From Conexibacter arvalis (GTDB taxonomy: Bacteria > Actinomycetota > Thermoleophilia > Solirubrobacterales > Solirubrobacteraceae): a stretch of DNA of 64,000 nucleotides. The translations under genes and the position numbers were made by a program. Below are positions 25,585-34,300 of this stretch, piece after piece. Within the stretch, counting starts at the first letter, position 1, and each line of letters starts with the position of its first letter. The notes below the pieces were generated by a model, which saw only the letters and a program-made list of their open reading frames with translations, was not told where the DNA came from and ran no database searches. The stretch covers positions 1-64,000 of the forward strand of contig NZ_JACHNU010000011.1 of the NCBI RefSeq assembly GCF_014199525.1. The letters run 5' to 3'.

Positions 25585-26262
25585 TCAGCCGCCTGCCGTG
25601 TCGAGGCGACCATCTCTGAGCGTGTAGACCGTGTCGGCGAACCGCGCAGCCTGAGGATCGTGCGTCGCGATCACGGTCGCCGTCGCGCGCTCTCGCGTGC
25701 GCTCGCGCAGCAGTCTCAGGACCCGTCGGCCGCGGACCGTGTCGAGGGAGCCGGTCGGCTCGTCGGCGAGGAGCAGCGGAGGGTCGTTGGACAGCGCCTT
25801 GGCGAGTGAGAGACGTTGCAGCTCGCCCATCGAGAGGCTGCTGGCGCGATGGTCGGCCCGCGCGTCGAGGCCGAGGCGCTCGAGCACGGGCATCATCCGC
25901 CGCCGCGCTTCGTCCCGCGCGATGCCCGCGGCGATCAACTTCATCGCGGCGTTCTCGATCGCGCTGAGGCCAGCCATCATGTGGGCGCTCTGCAGGACGA
26001 GCCCGAGCCGGTGCAGGCGATAGCTGGCGGCATCGCGTTCGCTCAAGCCCGTGATCGCCCGACCGTCGAGCAGCACATGTCCGCGATCGGGCGCGATTAC
26101 GGCTGCGACGATCTTCAGCAACGTCGTCTTGCCCGATCCGCTCGGCCCGTACAGCGCGACCAGCTCACCGGGCCTGACTGTCAACGAAACGCCGTCGACG
26201 GCGCGGACGGTCTCGCCGCCGGGGGTGTGGAAACGCTTGACGAGATCGCAGACGTCCAGCAT
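25585..26262 (-). CDS. ABC transporter ATP-binding protein (LolD/MacB type)
   Basis: This 225-aa ATPase has Walker A GPSGSGKTTLL, the family-typical LHRLGLVLQSAHMMAGLSAI, signature LSMGELQRLSLAKAL, Walker B LLLADEPTGSLD and H-loop VIATHDPQAA. It belongs to the LolD/MacB class that works with FtsX permeases. All catalytic residues are present, although the signature is LSMGE rather than LSGGQ. The ATG overlaps the stop of the preceding ATPase by one base (TGATG), and the permease follows 24 bp downstream. It is probably the main energy-providing subunit. Confidence 0.92.
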   Translation of the reverse strand: MLDVCDLVKRFHTPGGETVRAVDGVSLTVRPGELVALYGPSGSGKTTLLKIVAAVIAPDRGHVLLDGRAITGLSERDAASYRLHRLGLVLQSAHMMAGLSAIENAAMKLIAAGIARDEARRRMMPVLERLGLDARADHRASSLSMGELQRLSLAKALSNDPPLLLADEPTGSLDTVRGRRVLRLLRERTRERATATVIATHDPQAARFADTVYTLRDGRLDTAGG

Positions 26263-27002
26263 CAGACCGACTCGCGACGGTCCGCGGCCACGACGAGGTG
26301 ATCGCCCGTGCGCTGCCGCGTCGGCTCCATCAGCTCGCCGCCGCTCAACGACATCACGCGATGCGCGCGCAGGACGTCCGGAAGCGCCGGCACCGTGATC
26401 AAAGCGGACATCTCGTTCTCGTCGGTCGCTTCGCGCAGCAAGCCGAGCACGATCTCCCGCTCGCGCGTGCCGAGACCGGCGGTCGGATCGTCGGCGAGCA
26501 GCAGCGCCGGCCGGCGCACGGTGGCGCGAGCCAGTGCCACGAGCACGCGCTCGGCGTCGGACAGCTCCGGCCACCGGGCATCCACGAGCGCGCCGGCCGT
26601 CGCACGCTCGAGCGCGGCACCGGCGCGCCGGCGCGCCTCGCGGTGGGGCACACGCTCCAGCAAGGGCATCGCGACGAAGTCCAGCATCGGCATCGACCGC
26701 GTCAGCGGACCAGACCGCACGAGCCAGCCGATGCCGTCAGGCAGTCCGTCGAGACGCCGTCGCCGGCCTGTGGCAAGGAGATCCCTTCCGTCGAGCGTCA
26801 CGCGGCCGGCATCGGGGGCGTCGAGACCGGCGGCGATGCGCAGCAAGGTGGTCTTTCCGGCTCCGCGGCGCCCGAATATCGCCGCGAACTCGCCGACGCC
26901 GACGTGGAAGGAGACGCGGTCGAGCACGACGTTCGCATGTCGGCCGCGCCGATGCGTCTTGCAGACGCCGTCCAGTGACAGCAGCGCCGGCATCCGCCTC
27001 AC
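26262..27002 (-). CDS. ABC transporter ATP-binding protein with degenerate motifs
   Basis: This 246-aa ATPase homologue has Walker A GRRGAGKTTLL. The signature region is ELSDAERVLVALARA instead of LSGGQ-like. Walker B reads LLLADDPTAGL, with Asp in place of the catalytic Glu. The H-loop His is not obvious (LITVPALPDVLRAHRV). It can probably bind ATP but hydrolyse poorly. With the canonical ATPase encoded next, it could form an asymmetric heterodimer, as known for other ABC exporters (inference). The gene lies between padR and the second ATPase with minimal spacing. Confidence 0.88.
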   Translation of the reverse strand: MRRMPALLSLDGVCKTHRRGRHANVVLDRVSFHVGVGEFAAIFGRRGAGKTTLLRIAAGLDAPDAGRVTLDGRDLLATGRRRRLDGLPDGIGWLVRSGPLTRSMPMLDFVAMPLLERVPHREARRRAGAALERATAGALVDARWPELSDAERVLVALARATVRRPALLLADDPTAGLGTREREIVLGLLREATDENEMSALITVPALPDVLRAHRVMSLSGGELMEPTRQRTGDHLVVAADRRESV

Positions 27003-27006
27003 CGCC

Positions 27007-27564
27007 TCATCCCGCGGAGCGCTCTCGGCAGATCGCGGCCTTCATCAGGTCGCGCGCGTCCTGCAGCGCTTCGATCGTCGTAGCGAGGTGGGCGACCTCC
27101 GTCCGCAGCAGCCACGCCTGCCCGATCGCGCGCCAGTCGACATCCGGGTTCGCCAACTGGTCGCTTTCGGGCGACGCTCCGCGCAGGCGGTCGATGCGGT
27201 CGAGGCACAGCTGCTCCTGCTGACGCGTCTGCTCGATCAAGAAGGCGAGGTCGTCGACCGTCGCGAACGCGATCTTCACGTACATCTCATCGCGCATCGG
27301 CATCAGCTCCGGAGCGGTGCGCAGCCATGCTCTGAATTCGCTGCGACCCTGATCGGTCGCCTCGTACCACGTCACGTTCCGGTGGGCTGAGGAATCGGCA
27401 CGTCGCTGGACCGCGCCTGAGGCGTGAAGTCTCAGCAGTGCCGGGTAGACCGCCGTCTTCGACGCCCGCCAGCCGCCCAAACGCTCCTCGAAGCGCTGCA
27501 CGAGCTCATAGCCGTAGCCCGGCCGCTCGATCACCAACCCAAGCACCGCCTGCTTGACCGACAT
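27007..27564 (-). CDS. PadR-family transcriptional regulator
   Basis: This 185-aa protein has the PadR winged helix at residues 1-85: MSVKQAVLGLVIERPGYGYE, WRASKTAVYPALLRLHASGA and YEATDQGRSEFRAWL. A C-terminal dimerisation domain (Vir_C type) follows with helices around AFLIEQTRQQEQLCLDRIDR. The ATG at 27564 with AGAGGG upstream is preferred over the start at 27600. It is the first gene of the operon with two ABC ATPases and an FtsX permease. PadR proteins commonly repress exporter operons and release on binding the drug, so self-regulation of this efflux operon is likely. Confidence 0.92.
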   Translation of the reverse strand: MSVKQAVLGLVIERPGYGYELVQRFEERLGGWRASKTAVYPALLRLHASGAVQRRADSSAHRNVTWYEATDQGRSEFRAWLRTAPELMPMRDEMYVKIAFATVDDLAFLIEQTRQQEQLCLDRIDRLRGASPESDQLANPDVDWRAIGQAWLLRTEVAHLATTIEALQDARDLMKAAICRERSAG

Positions 27565-27909
27565 CCCTCTGAGAGCCCCCCGGGTCGCTGAGAGCCGCAA
27601 ACGTACACGACCGGTCGCCCCGATCGATACGGTCCGGCGATGGCGATGGCTGCCGCGGCCCCGGCGGTCACCCTGAAGGGGAGTCGGGTTGCGCCGGAGC
27701 CGCGGCGGCCCCAGCCGTTCGGCGGAGTCGTGAGCTGGGGTGAGCTCGACGAGCGCGCTGCAGCGCAGCGCCGAACGACGTGCTGGCTGGTCGTTTGAGC
27801 CACGACCCGCCTCACACTACGGGCGAGGCGGGGGCATCGACCATCCCTAACGTTCAGTGCTGAATCTTTCAATTCACGCCGAGCGCGTCCTTGCGCCCCG
27901 CCACGCGCG
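27565..27909. other. Intergenic region with padR promoter side and a terminator
   Basis: These 345 bp between padR and the thioesterase gene contain no supported gene. The hairpin at 27806-27832 lies in it. An AT-richer patch at about 27845-27885 includes TTCAG-TG-CTGAA, a short inverted repeat of unknown use. The padR operon promoter must lie in the left half. Confidence 0.6.
27806..27832 (-). terminator. Hairpin downstream of thioesterase gene
   Basis: CCCGCCTC (27806-27813) pairs perfectly with GAGGCGGG (27825-27832) around an 11-nt loop. It lies about 78 bp beyond the stop of the leftward thioesterase gene, which it probably terminates. Confidence 0.5.
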
Positions 27910-28395
27910 CTACCGCCGCGGTCGCTCGGTGACCCAGATGCGGATCGTGCCGGTGAGCACCTCGACGCCCTGGCGGTCGGTGACGGTGATCGCGACGGCG
28001 ACCTGCTGGCGCTCGCCGAGCGGCTGCGGCAGGTCGAGCCGGGCGGTGCAGCGCATGCGGCCCTGCGCACGCGCGCGGTACTCGACCTCCATCGCCTGCG
28101 GGATCCAGCGGTGCGTGCGGGGCACGGTCGCCTCGGCGGCGGCGCCCATCGTCAGCTCGGCGAGGTTGCAGAGCGCGATCGCGTGGACGCCGCCGAGGTG
28201 GTTGCGGACCCATGGCGCGTGGCGCATCTCGGCGACCGCGACGCCCGGCTCGACCGACTCGACGCGCGCCGGGATCGTGCGGAAGTACGGCGCCGCGAAG
28301 CGGTAGCCCTGCGAGAAGAGCGTGCGGCCGAGCGGCACGCGCTCGAGCAGGCGGTAGGCGGACAGCAGGCGGGAGACCGGAAGCGGATCGGGCAT
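27910..28395 (-). CDS. DUF4442/PaaI-like hotdog thioesterase
   Basis: This 161-aa protein has the hotdog-fold pattern of DUF4442/PaaI thioesterases. NHLGGVHAIALCNLAELTMG carries the active-site region, and the strands VEYRARAQGRMRCTARL and VAVAITVTDRQGVEVLTGTI lead to the C-terminus. Such enzymes hydrolyse acyl-CoA thioesters in the cytoplasm; the acyl substrate is not predictable. The ATG at 28395 begins MPDPLPVSRLLSAYRLLERV. It is divergent from the membrane protein at 28494 and stands alone on its strand. Confidence 0.85.
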   Translation of the reverse strand: MPDPLPVSRLLSAYRLLERVPLGRTLFSQGYRFAAPYFRTIPARVESVEPGVAVAEMRHAPWVRNHLGGVHAIALCNLAELTMGAAAEATVPRTHRWIPQAMEVEYRARAQGRMRCTARLDLPQPLGERQQVAVAITVTDRQGVEVLTGTIRIWVTERPRR

Positions 28396-28493
28396 CGGCC
28401 GATCTTCGCCCGTCCGGCGCCTCGCCGCGCCGGTGACGCGCCGCGTCGGTTGCGCCGTGGCGGGATGGTGCGCACAATTGCCGGAGAAAGGGT

Positions 28494-29264
28494 GTGATGC
28501 CGATGCCGTTCGCGGACATCGTCGTGGAGATCGGCGGCGAGCAGACGCTCGACACCAGCGCCAACCGCGCGGGCGTGATCCTGTTCGCCGCCTTCCTGCT
28601 GTCGTTCGGCTTCATCCGCATGAGCACGCGGCTGATGCGCAGCCCGAACGTCCCGTGGTGGCCGGGCAGCGTCAAGACCGGCGGCGTCCACGTCCACCAC
28701 CTCGTCTTCGGGATCGTGCTGCTGCTCCTCGCCGGCTTCGCGACGATCGCATTCCAGCCCGACAGCCCGTGGCTGGAGATCGCCGCCGCGCTGTTCGGCG
28801 TCGGCGCCGGCCTGACGCTCGACGAGTTCGCGCTGTGGCTCCATCTCGACGACGTCTACTGGTCGGAGGAGGGGCGGCAGTCGATCGACGCGGTGCTGCT
28901 CGCGACGCTGCTGGGCGGCCTGCTGCTGACCGGCTCGATCCCGCTCGGCGCCGACGACGGCGGCGGCGTCGTCGGCATCGTCGTCAGCGGGCTGCTGGTG
29001 ATCGCGATCTCGGCGATCGCGCTGCTGAAGGGCAAGTACGTGCTCGGGATCGCCGGGCTGATCGTCCCGCTGTTCAGCATCGTCGGCGCGATCCGGCTCG
29101 CGAAGCCGCGGACGCCGTGGGCCCGCTGGCGCTACGCCGAGGGCAGCCGCAAGCTCGCGCGAGCGCAGGCGCGCGCCGCGCGCCACGCGGAGCGGCGGGA
29201 GCGCTGGCAGGACCGCATCGGCGGCGCGCCCGACAAGCCCTCGCCGCGCAAGCCGCTCGGGTAG
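28494..29264 (+). CDS. Integral membrane protein of unknown function
   Basis: This protein of about 256 aa has five to six hydrophobic segments (about 26-42, 69-88, 92-112, 134-150, 158-180, 184-199). Between the first two lies a conserved-looking GGVHVHHLVFGI with an H-x-H-H cluster that could bind metal or haem. Acidic LTLDEFALWLHLDDVYW follows helix 3. The C-terminal 60 residues are highly basic and helical (SRKLARAQARAARHAERRER), probably cytoplasmic. Starts are stacked as GTG 28494, ATG 28497 and ATG 28503, with GGAG at 28482. I cannot name a family; no operon partner. Confidence 0.78.
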   Translation: MMPMPFADIVVEIGGEQTLDTSANRAGVILFAAFLLSFGFIRMSTRLMRSPNVPWWPGSVKTGGVHVHHLVFGIVLLLLAGFATIAFQPDSPWLEIAAALFGVGAGLTLDEFALWLHLDDVYWSEEGRQSIDAVLLATLLGGLLLTGSIPLGADDGGGVVGIVVSGLLVIAISAIALLKGKYVLGIAGLIVPLFSIVGAIRLAKPRTPWARWRYAEGSRKLARAQARAARHAERRERWQDRIGGAPDKPSPRKPLG

Positions 29265-29280
29265 ACGGGCGCGCCGCGGA

Positions 29281-30207
29281 CTACCGGTACCCGGTGGCGT
29301 CGGCCGGCTTGCCGGCGTCCTGGACCTCGACGATGTAGCGCCAGGCGTCGGGGCGGGAGCCGTCGAGGTCGTCGAAGCCGTAGACCTGCGCGAGCTGGCC
29401 GCTCGACAGCGACGCCCCGTTCCATCTCGCGCGCTCGGGGTCGGCGGCGAGCGCGGCGACGGCGCGGCCGACGAACGACGGCGTCTCGGAGATGCAGAAA
29501 TGGGGCACGTCCGCGAGCGCGTCGCGCCAGTTCTCCTCGCGCACGCCGTAATGCTCGAGCATCATCTCCGAGCGCATCCAACCCGGCGTCAGCGCGACGG
29601 CGGTCGCGCCGCGCGGACCCAGCTCTCTCGACAGCCCGAACGCCATCCGCAGCACGGCGCTCTTGGCGAGGTCGTAGAAGAACGAGACGCGGTAGTTGTC
29701 GGCGTTGTACGCGGCGGTGCCGTCGGTCATCTCGACGACCAGGCCGCCCGGCTCGCGCAGCAGCAGCGGCAGCGCGTGGTGGCTCGTGATCGCGTGGGTG
29801 TCGATCGCCAGCCGAAGGATCCGCAGCCCGTCGTCGAGCGGGTGCTCCCACAGCGGCGAATCCCATCTGAACAGCTGCTCGCCGCCCCAGATGTCGTTGA
29901 CGAGCAGGTCGAGCCGGCCGTGGTCGCGGTCGATCCGCGCGACCAGCTCGCGCACCTGCTCGGGGTCGAGGTGGTCGACGCCGAGGCCGATCCCGACGCC
30001 GCCCGCCGCGCTCACCAGCTCGGCCGTCTCCTCGATCGTCTCGGGCCGGTCGAGCTCGCTTCGTCTGGCCCGCGTCGAGCGGCCGGTCGCGTAGACGGTC
30101 GCGCCGGCCGCGCCGAGCTGGACCGCGATCCCGCGGCCGGCGCCGCGGGTCGCGCCCGCGACGAGCGCGACGCGCCCGGCCAATGGTCTGTCTCTCGTCG
30201 TCGTCAT
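29281..30207 (-). CDS. Short-chain dehydrogenase/reductase
   Basis: This 308-aa SDR has an NAD(P)-binding GATRGAGRGIAVQLGAAGA near residues 19-37 and YATGRSTRARR for cofactor choice; the basic residues suggest NADP. VNDIWGG replaces the usual NNAG. The catalytic Tyr-Lys pair is in SFFYDLAKSA (Y-x-x-x-K). The protein is longer than a classical SDR, with an extra 40-residue C-terminal extension. It is divergent from the WYL regulator at 30269 over 61 bp, the usual arrangement of a regulator and its target. The ATG at 30207 follows the 13-residue upstream extension that I discarded. Confidence 0.9.
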   Translation of the reverse strand: MTTTRDRPLAGRVALVAGATRGAGRGIAVQLGAAGATVYATGRSTRARRSELDRPETIEETAELVSAAGGVGIGLGVDHLDPEQVRELVARIDRDHGRLDLLVNDIWGGEQLFRWDSPLWEHPLDDGLRILRLAIDTHAITSHHALPLLLREPGGLVVEMTDGTAAYNADNYRVSFFYDLAKSAVLRMAFGLSRELGPRGATAVALTPGWMRSEMMLEHYGVREENWRDALADVPHFCISETPSFVGRAVAALAADPERARWNGASLSSGQLAQVYGFDDLDGSRPDAWRYIVEVQDAGKPADATGYR

Positions 30208-30230
30208 GCGACCACCGTACGGGCCATTCC

Positions 30231-30248
30231 CGACACCTTCTGTCACCT
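30231..30248. promoter_or_regulatory. Candidate operator in SDR/WYL divergent region
   Basis: GACA-CCTTC-TGTC (30232-30244) within CGACACCTTCTGTCACCT is an inverted repeat centred between the two divergent starts. It is the only clear dyad in the 61-bp region, so it is a reasonable binding site for the adjacent WYL regulator. Confidence 0.4.
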
Positions 30249-30268
30249 ATTCCGCCTACCATCGCCCG

Positions 30269-31213
30269 ATGCGCGCGAGCCGTCTCGTCACCCTCGCCCT
30301 GCTGCTGCAGGCGCGCGGCCCCTGGACGGCGGAGGAGCTGGCCGAGCGGCTCGGCGTCTCCGCCCGCACGATCCACCGCGACGTCGATGCGCTGCGCCGC
30401 AGCGGCGTCCCGGTCCAGGGCGAGCGCGGGCCGGCCGGCGGCTACCGGCTGCCCGGCGGCCACCGCACGCGCCTCACCGGACTCACGCCCGACGAGGCCG
30501 AGGCGCTGTTCGTCGCGCCGCCGGCCGACGCGCTCGGCCTCGGCGGCTTCCTCGCCGACGCCCAGCTGAAGCTGCTCGCCGCGCTGCCGCCGCAGCTGCG
30601 CGAGCGGGCCGACCATGCCGCCCACCGCTTCCACGTCGACCACGGCAGCTGGTTCCGGCCGAGCGAGCCGCCGCCGTGGCTCGCGGCGATCGCGGGCGCG
30701 CTGTGGCGCGACCGCCGGCTGCGGATCGCCCACCGCGGACGCGAGCTCGACGTCGACCCGCTCGGGCTCGTGCTCAAGGGGCCGACCTGGTACCTGATCG
30801 CGGCAACCGCGCGCGGCGAGCGGACCTTCCGCGTCGACCGGATCGAGGGCGCCGCCGAGCTCGACGCGCCGGCGGCGCGGCCGCCCGCCTTCGACCTCGC
30901 CGCGCACTGGGCGACGTGGTCGCGCGCCTTCGAGGAGCAGCTGCCGTTCGTGGCGGTCCGCGTCCGCGTCGACGCCGACGCGCTCGGGCTGCTGCGCGCC
31001 GCCGCCGACAGCCGCCGCCGACACGAGCTGCCGGAGCGCGCGCCGGACGGTGCGGCGTCGCTCGAGCTCGACGTCTGGTTCGAGCGGCTCGACTACGCCG
31101 AGTCGGAGCTGCTGCGGCTCGGCGGCGCCGTCGAGGTGCTGTCGCCGCCGTCGCTGCGGGCGCGGATGGCCACGCACGCGCGGGCGATGGCGGCGCGCTA
31201 CGACGGCGGTTGA
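30269..31213 (+). CDS. YafY-type HTH/WYL-domain transcriptional regulator
   Basis: This 314-aa protein has a DeoR-like helix-turn-helix at residues 15-50 (WTAEELAERLGVSARTIHRD) with the wing RGPAGGYRLPGG. A WYL domain follows from about 140 (RRLRIAHRGRELDVDPLGLV then KGPTWYLIA) and then a WCX C-terminal domain. Members sense ligands or nucleic acids through the WYL fold and often control a divergent enzyme gene, here the SDR. The ATG at 30269 starts MRASRLVTLALLLQARGPWT, the normal family beginning. Confidence 0.92.
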   Translation: MRASRLVTLALLLQARGPWTAEELAERLGVSARTIHRDVDALRRSGVPVQGERGPAGGYRLPGGHRTRLTGLTPDEAEALFVAPPADALGLGGFLADAQLKLLAALPPQLRERADHAAHRFHVDHGSWFRPSEPPPWLAAIAGALWRDRRLRIAHRGRELDVDPLGLVLKGPTWYLIAATARGERTFRVDRIEGAAELDAPAARPPAFDLAAHWATWSRAFEEQLPFVAVRVRVDADALGLLRAAADSRRRHELPERAPDGAASLELDVWFERLDYAESELLRLGGAVEVLSPPSLRARMATHARAMAARYDGG

Positions 31214-31279
31214 GGCGGCCGCGCCGGCCGGACCTTCAGCGCCCCACAAGTCGGCGCGTAACTGTCTGGCCACCCCAGG

Positions 31280-31307
31280 TTGCCGATCGAGCCAAGATTG
31301 GTATAGA
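31280..31307 (+). promoter_or_regulatory. Promoter giving a leaderless transcript
   Basis: TTGCCG (31280-31285) and TATAGA (31302-31307) are 16 bp apart. The next gene's ATG begins only 8 nt after the -10 box, and no ribosome site precedes it (AATTAACC). Transcription would start at or just before the ATG. Confidence 0.6.
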
Positions 31308-31315
31308 AATTAACC

Positions 31316-34300
31316 ATGGGAGGTCAAACACTGCTCAGGCGGTCGCCCGCCGCCGCGCACGCCTCGCGGCCCGTCAGACTCGACGACCGCTATCTGCTGC
31401 CGGAGGGCCGCGTCTTCATCTCCGGCGTGCAGGCGCTCGTGCGCCTGCTGCTCGACCAGCACCGCGCCGACAGCCGCGCCGGCCTGCGCACCGCCTCGAT
31501 GGTCTCCGGCTACCAGGGCTCGCCGCTGGGCGGCTTCGACAAGGAGGTCGCGCGCCTCGGCGCGCTCGCCGACGAGCACGACCTCGTGCTGCGTCCGGCC
31601 GTCAACGAGGAGCTGGGCGCGACCGCCGTCTGGGGCTCCCAGCTCGCCGCGACGCTGCCGCGGCCGCGCTACGACGGCGTGCTCGGCGTCTGGTACGGCA
31701 AGGCGCCGGGCGTCGACCGCTCGGCCGACGCGATCCGCCACGGCAACTTTGTCGGCGCCGCCCCGCGCGGCGGCGTGCTCGCCCTCGTCGGCGACGACCC
31801 GGCCTGCAAGTCCTCGACGATCCCCGGCGCCTCCGAAGGGCTGCTCGCCGCGCTGCAGGTGCCGGTGCTCGTCCCCGGCAGCGTCCAGGAGGCGCTCGAC
31901 CTCGGCCGCCACGCGATCGCCTGCTCGCGCGCCTCCGGCCTGTGGGCGGCGCTGAAGGTCGTCACCAACGTCGCCGACGCGACCGCGACCGTCGACGTCG
32001 GCCTCGACCGCGTCGAGCCGGTGATGCCGCAGCTGGCGTGGGAGGGCGCGCCGTACGTCCACCGCCCGTCGGCCCACCTGCTGGCGCCGCAGTCGCTGGA
32101 GATGGAGCGGACGCTGGTCGAGGTGCGGCTGCCGCTGGCCAAGCGCTACGCGCAGCTCAACGGCCTCAACCCGCTCGTCCGCGACGACCGCGACGCGCGG
32201 CTCGGGATCGTCGCCGCCGGCGCGACCTGCCACGACCTCCTGCGGGCGCTCGACGACCTCGGCGCCGACCCCGGCTCGCTGCCGCTGCGGATCCTCAAGC
32301 TGGGGATGGTCTTCCCGCTCGACGAGCAGGCGGTGCGGTCGTTCGCCGACGGCCTCGACGAGGTGCTGGTCGTCGAGGAGAAGGGGCCGTTCCTCGAGCG
32401 GCTCGTCAAGGAGGCGCTCTACGGCGCGCCGGCGGCGCCGCGGGTGCTCGGCCAGCGCGACGAGCGCGGCGCCGCGCTCGTGCCGGCCGCCGGCGTGCTC
32501 GACGCCGACGCGATCGCCCGCGCGATCGGCCCCGCGCTGCTGAGACGGGCCGAGCTGCCGGCCGCGCGGGCGCGGCTGGAGGAGCTGGAGGCGATCGCCG
32601 GCCGCGCCGAGGCCAGCCTCGGCGCCCGGCGCACGCCCTTCTACTGCTCCGGCTGCCCGCACAACGCGAGCACCGTCGCCGACGACGACGCGCTCGTCGG
32701 GGCCGGCATCGGCTGCCACACGATGGTGCTGCTCAACCCGGCAAAGCACGGCAACGTCTCGGGCATCACGCAGATGGGCGGCGAGGGCGCGCAGTGGATC
32801 GGCGCGGCGCCCTTCCTCGAGCGCCGCCACTTCGTCCAGAACCTCGGCGACGGCACCTTCCACCACTCCGGCTCGCTGGCCGTCCGCGCAGCCGTGGCTG
32901 CCAAGCTCGACGTGACCTTCAAGCTGCTCTACAACGGCACCGTCGCGATGACCGGCGGCCAGGACGTCGAGGGGCAGCTGTCGGTCGAGCGGCTGGTGCG
33001 CTCCCTGACGGCCGAGGGGGTCGCGCGGATCGTCGTCACGACCGAAGAGACCGGCCGCTACCGCGACGTCGCGCTGCCCGAAGGGGTCGAGGTGCGCGAC
33101 CGCTCGCGGCTGCTGGAGACCCAGCGCGAGCTGGCCGCCGTCCCCGGCGTGACGGTGCTGATCCACGACCAGGCCTGCGCGGCCGAGCTGCGCCGCGCGC
33201 GCAAGCGCGGCAAGGCGCCCGAGCCGCCGCAGCAGGTGCAGATCAACGAGCGCGTCTGCGAGGGCTGCGGCGACTGCGGCGAGAAGTCCGGCTGCCTGTC
33301 GGTCGAGCCGGTCGAGACCGAGCTCGGCCGCAAGACCCGCATCCACCAGGCCTCTTGCAACAAGGATCTCTCCTGCCTCGAGGGCGACTGCCCCTCCTTC
33401 CTGACGATCATCCCGCCGAGAGCGGCCGCGCCGCCGCCGGCGCCGCCCGCCCCGCCGGAGGGGATGCCCGAGCCGGAGCTGCGCCCCGCGGACGAGGCGG
33501 CGCGCGTGCGGCTGGTCGGGATCGGCGGCACCGGCGTCGTGACCGTCAGCCAGGTGCTCGGGATGGCGGCGCTGCTCGACGGCCGCGAGGCCGGCGGCCT
33601 CGACCAGACCGGCCTCAGCCAGAAGGCGGGGCCGGTCGTCTCCGACGTCCGCATCGGCGGCGCCGACGGCGGCGCGACGGCCTCGGCCGGCCGCGCCGAC
33701 CTGCTGCTCGCGCTCGACCTGCTCGGCGCCGGCGCCGCGCGCAACCTGCGCGTCGCCGACCCCGAGCGGACGGTCGCGGTCGTCTCGACCAGCGTCGTGC
33801 CGACCGGCGAGATGGTGACCGACCCGCGCGCGGCGGCGCCCGACGTCGGCGCCGCGCGCGCCGCGATCGACGCCGTCACGCGCGCCGAGGAGAACGTCTA
33901 CCTCGACGCCCAGGCGCTCTCCCAGCGGCTGTTCGGCGATCACCTGCCGGCGAACATGCTCGTGCTCGGCGCGGCGTGGCAGCGCGGGGCGCTGCCGCTC
34001 TCGCGCGAGGCACTGCACGACGCGCTGCGGCTCAACGGCGCCGGCGCCGACGCCAACCGCGCCGCCTTCGAGTGGGGCCGCGCCTGCGTCGCGGCGCCGG
34101 AGGCGGTCGAGCGGATCGTGCGCGGCGAGGCGGCCGGCGACGGCGCGGCGACGGCGGGCGGCGGCACCGACGCGGCCGCGCTCGCGGCGCTGCCGAGCGC
34201 CCCCGGCGCGACCGCGCCGCCGTCGCAGCCGTCGCGGCGGGCGCGTGAGCTGGCCGCGCGTGCCGCCGGCGGCGACGAGGAGCTGGAGCGCCTCGTCGCG

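Noticed and set aside
29500-34248. Very long overlapping frames on both strands across the ferredoxin oxidoreductase gene
   Set aside because: They encode Arg/Ala/Gly-rich text without motifs, while the 31316-34906 frame has all expected domains.
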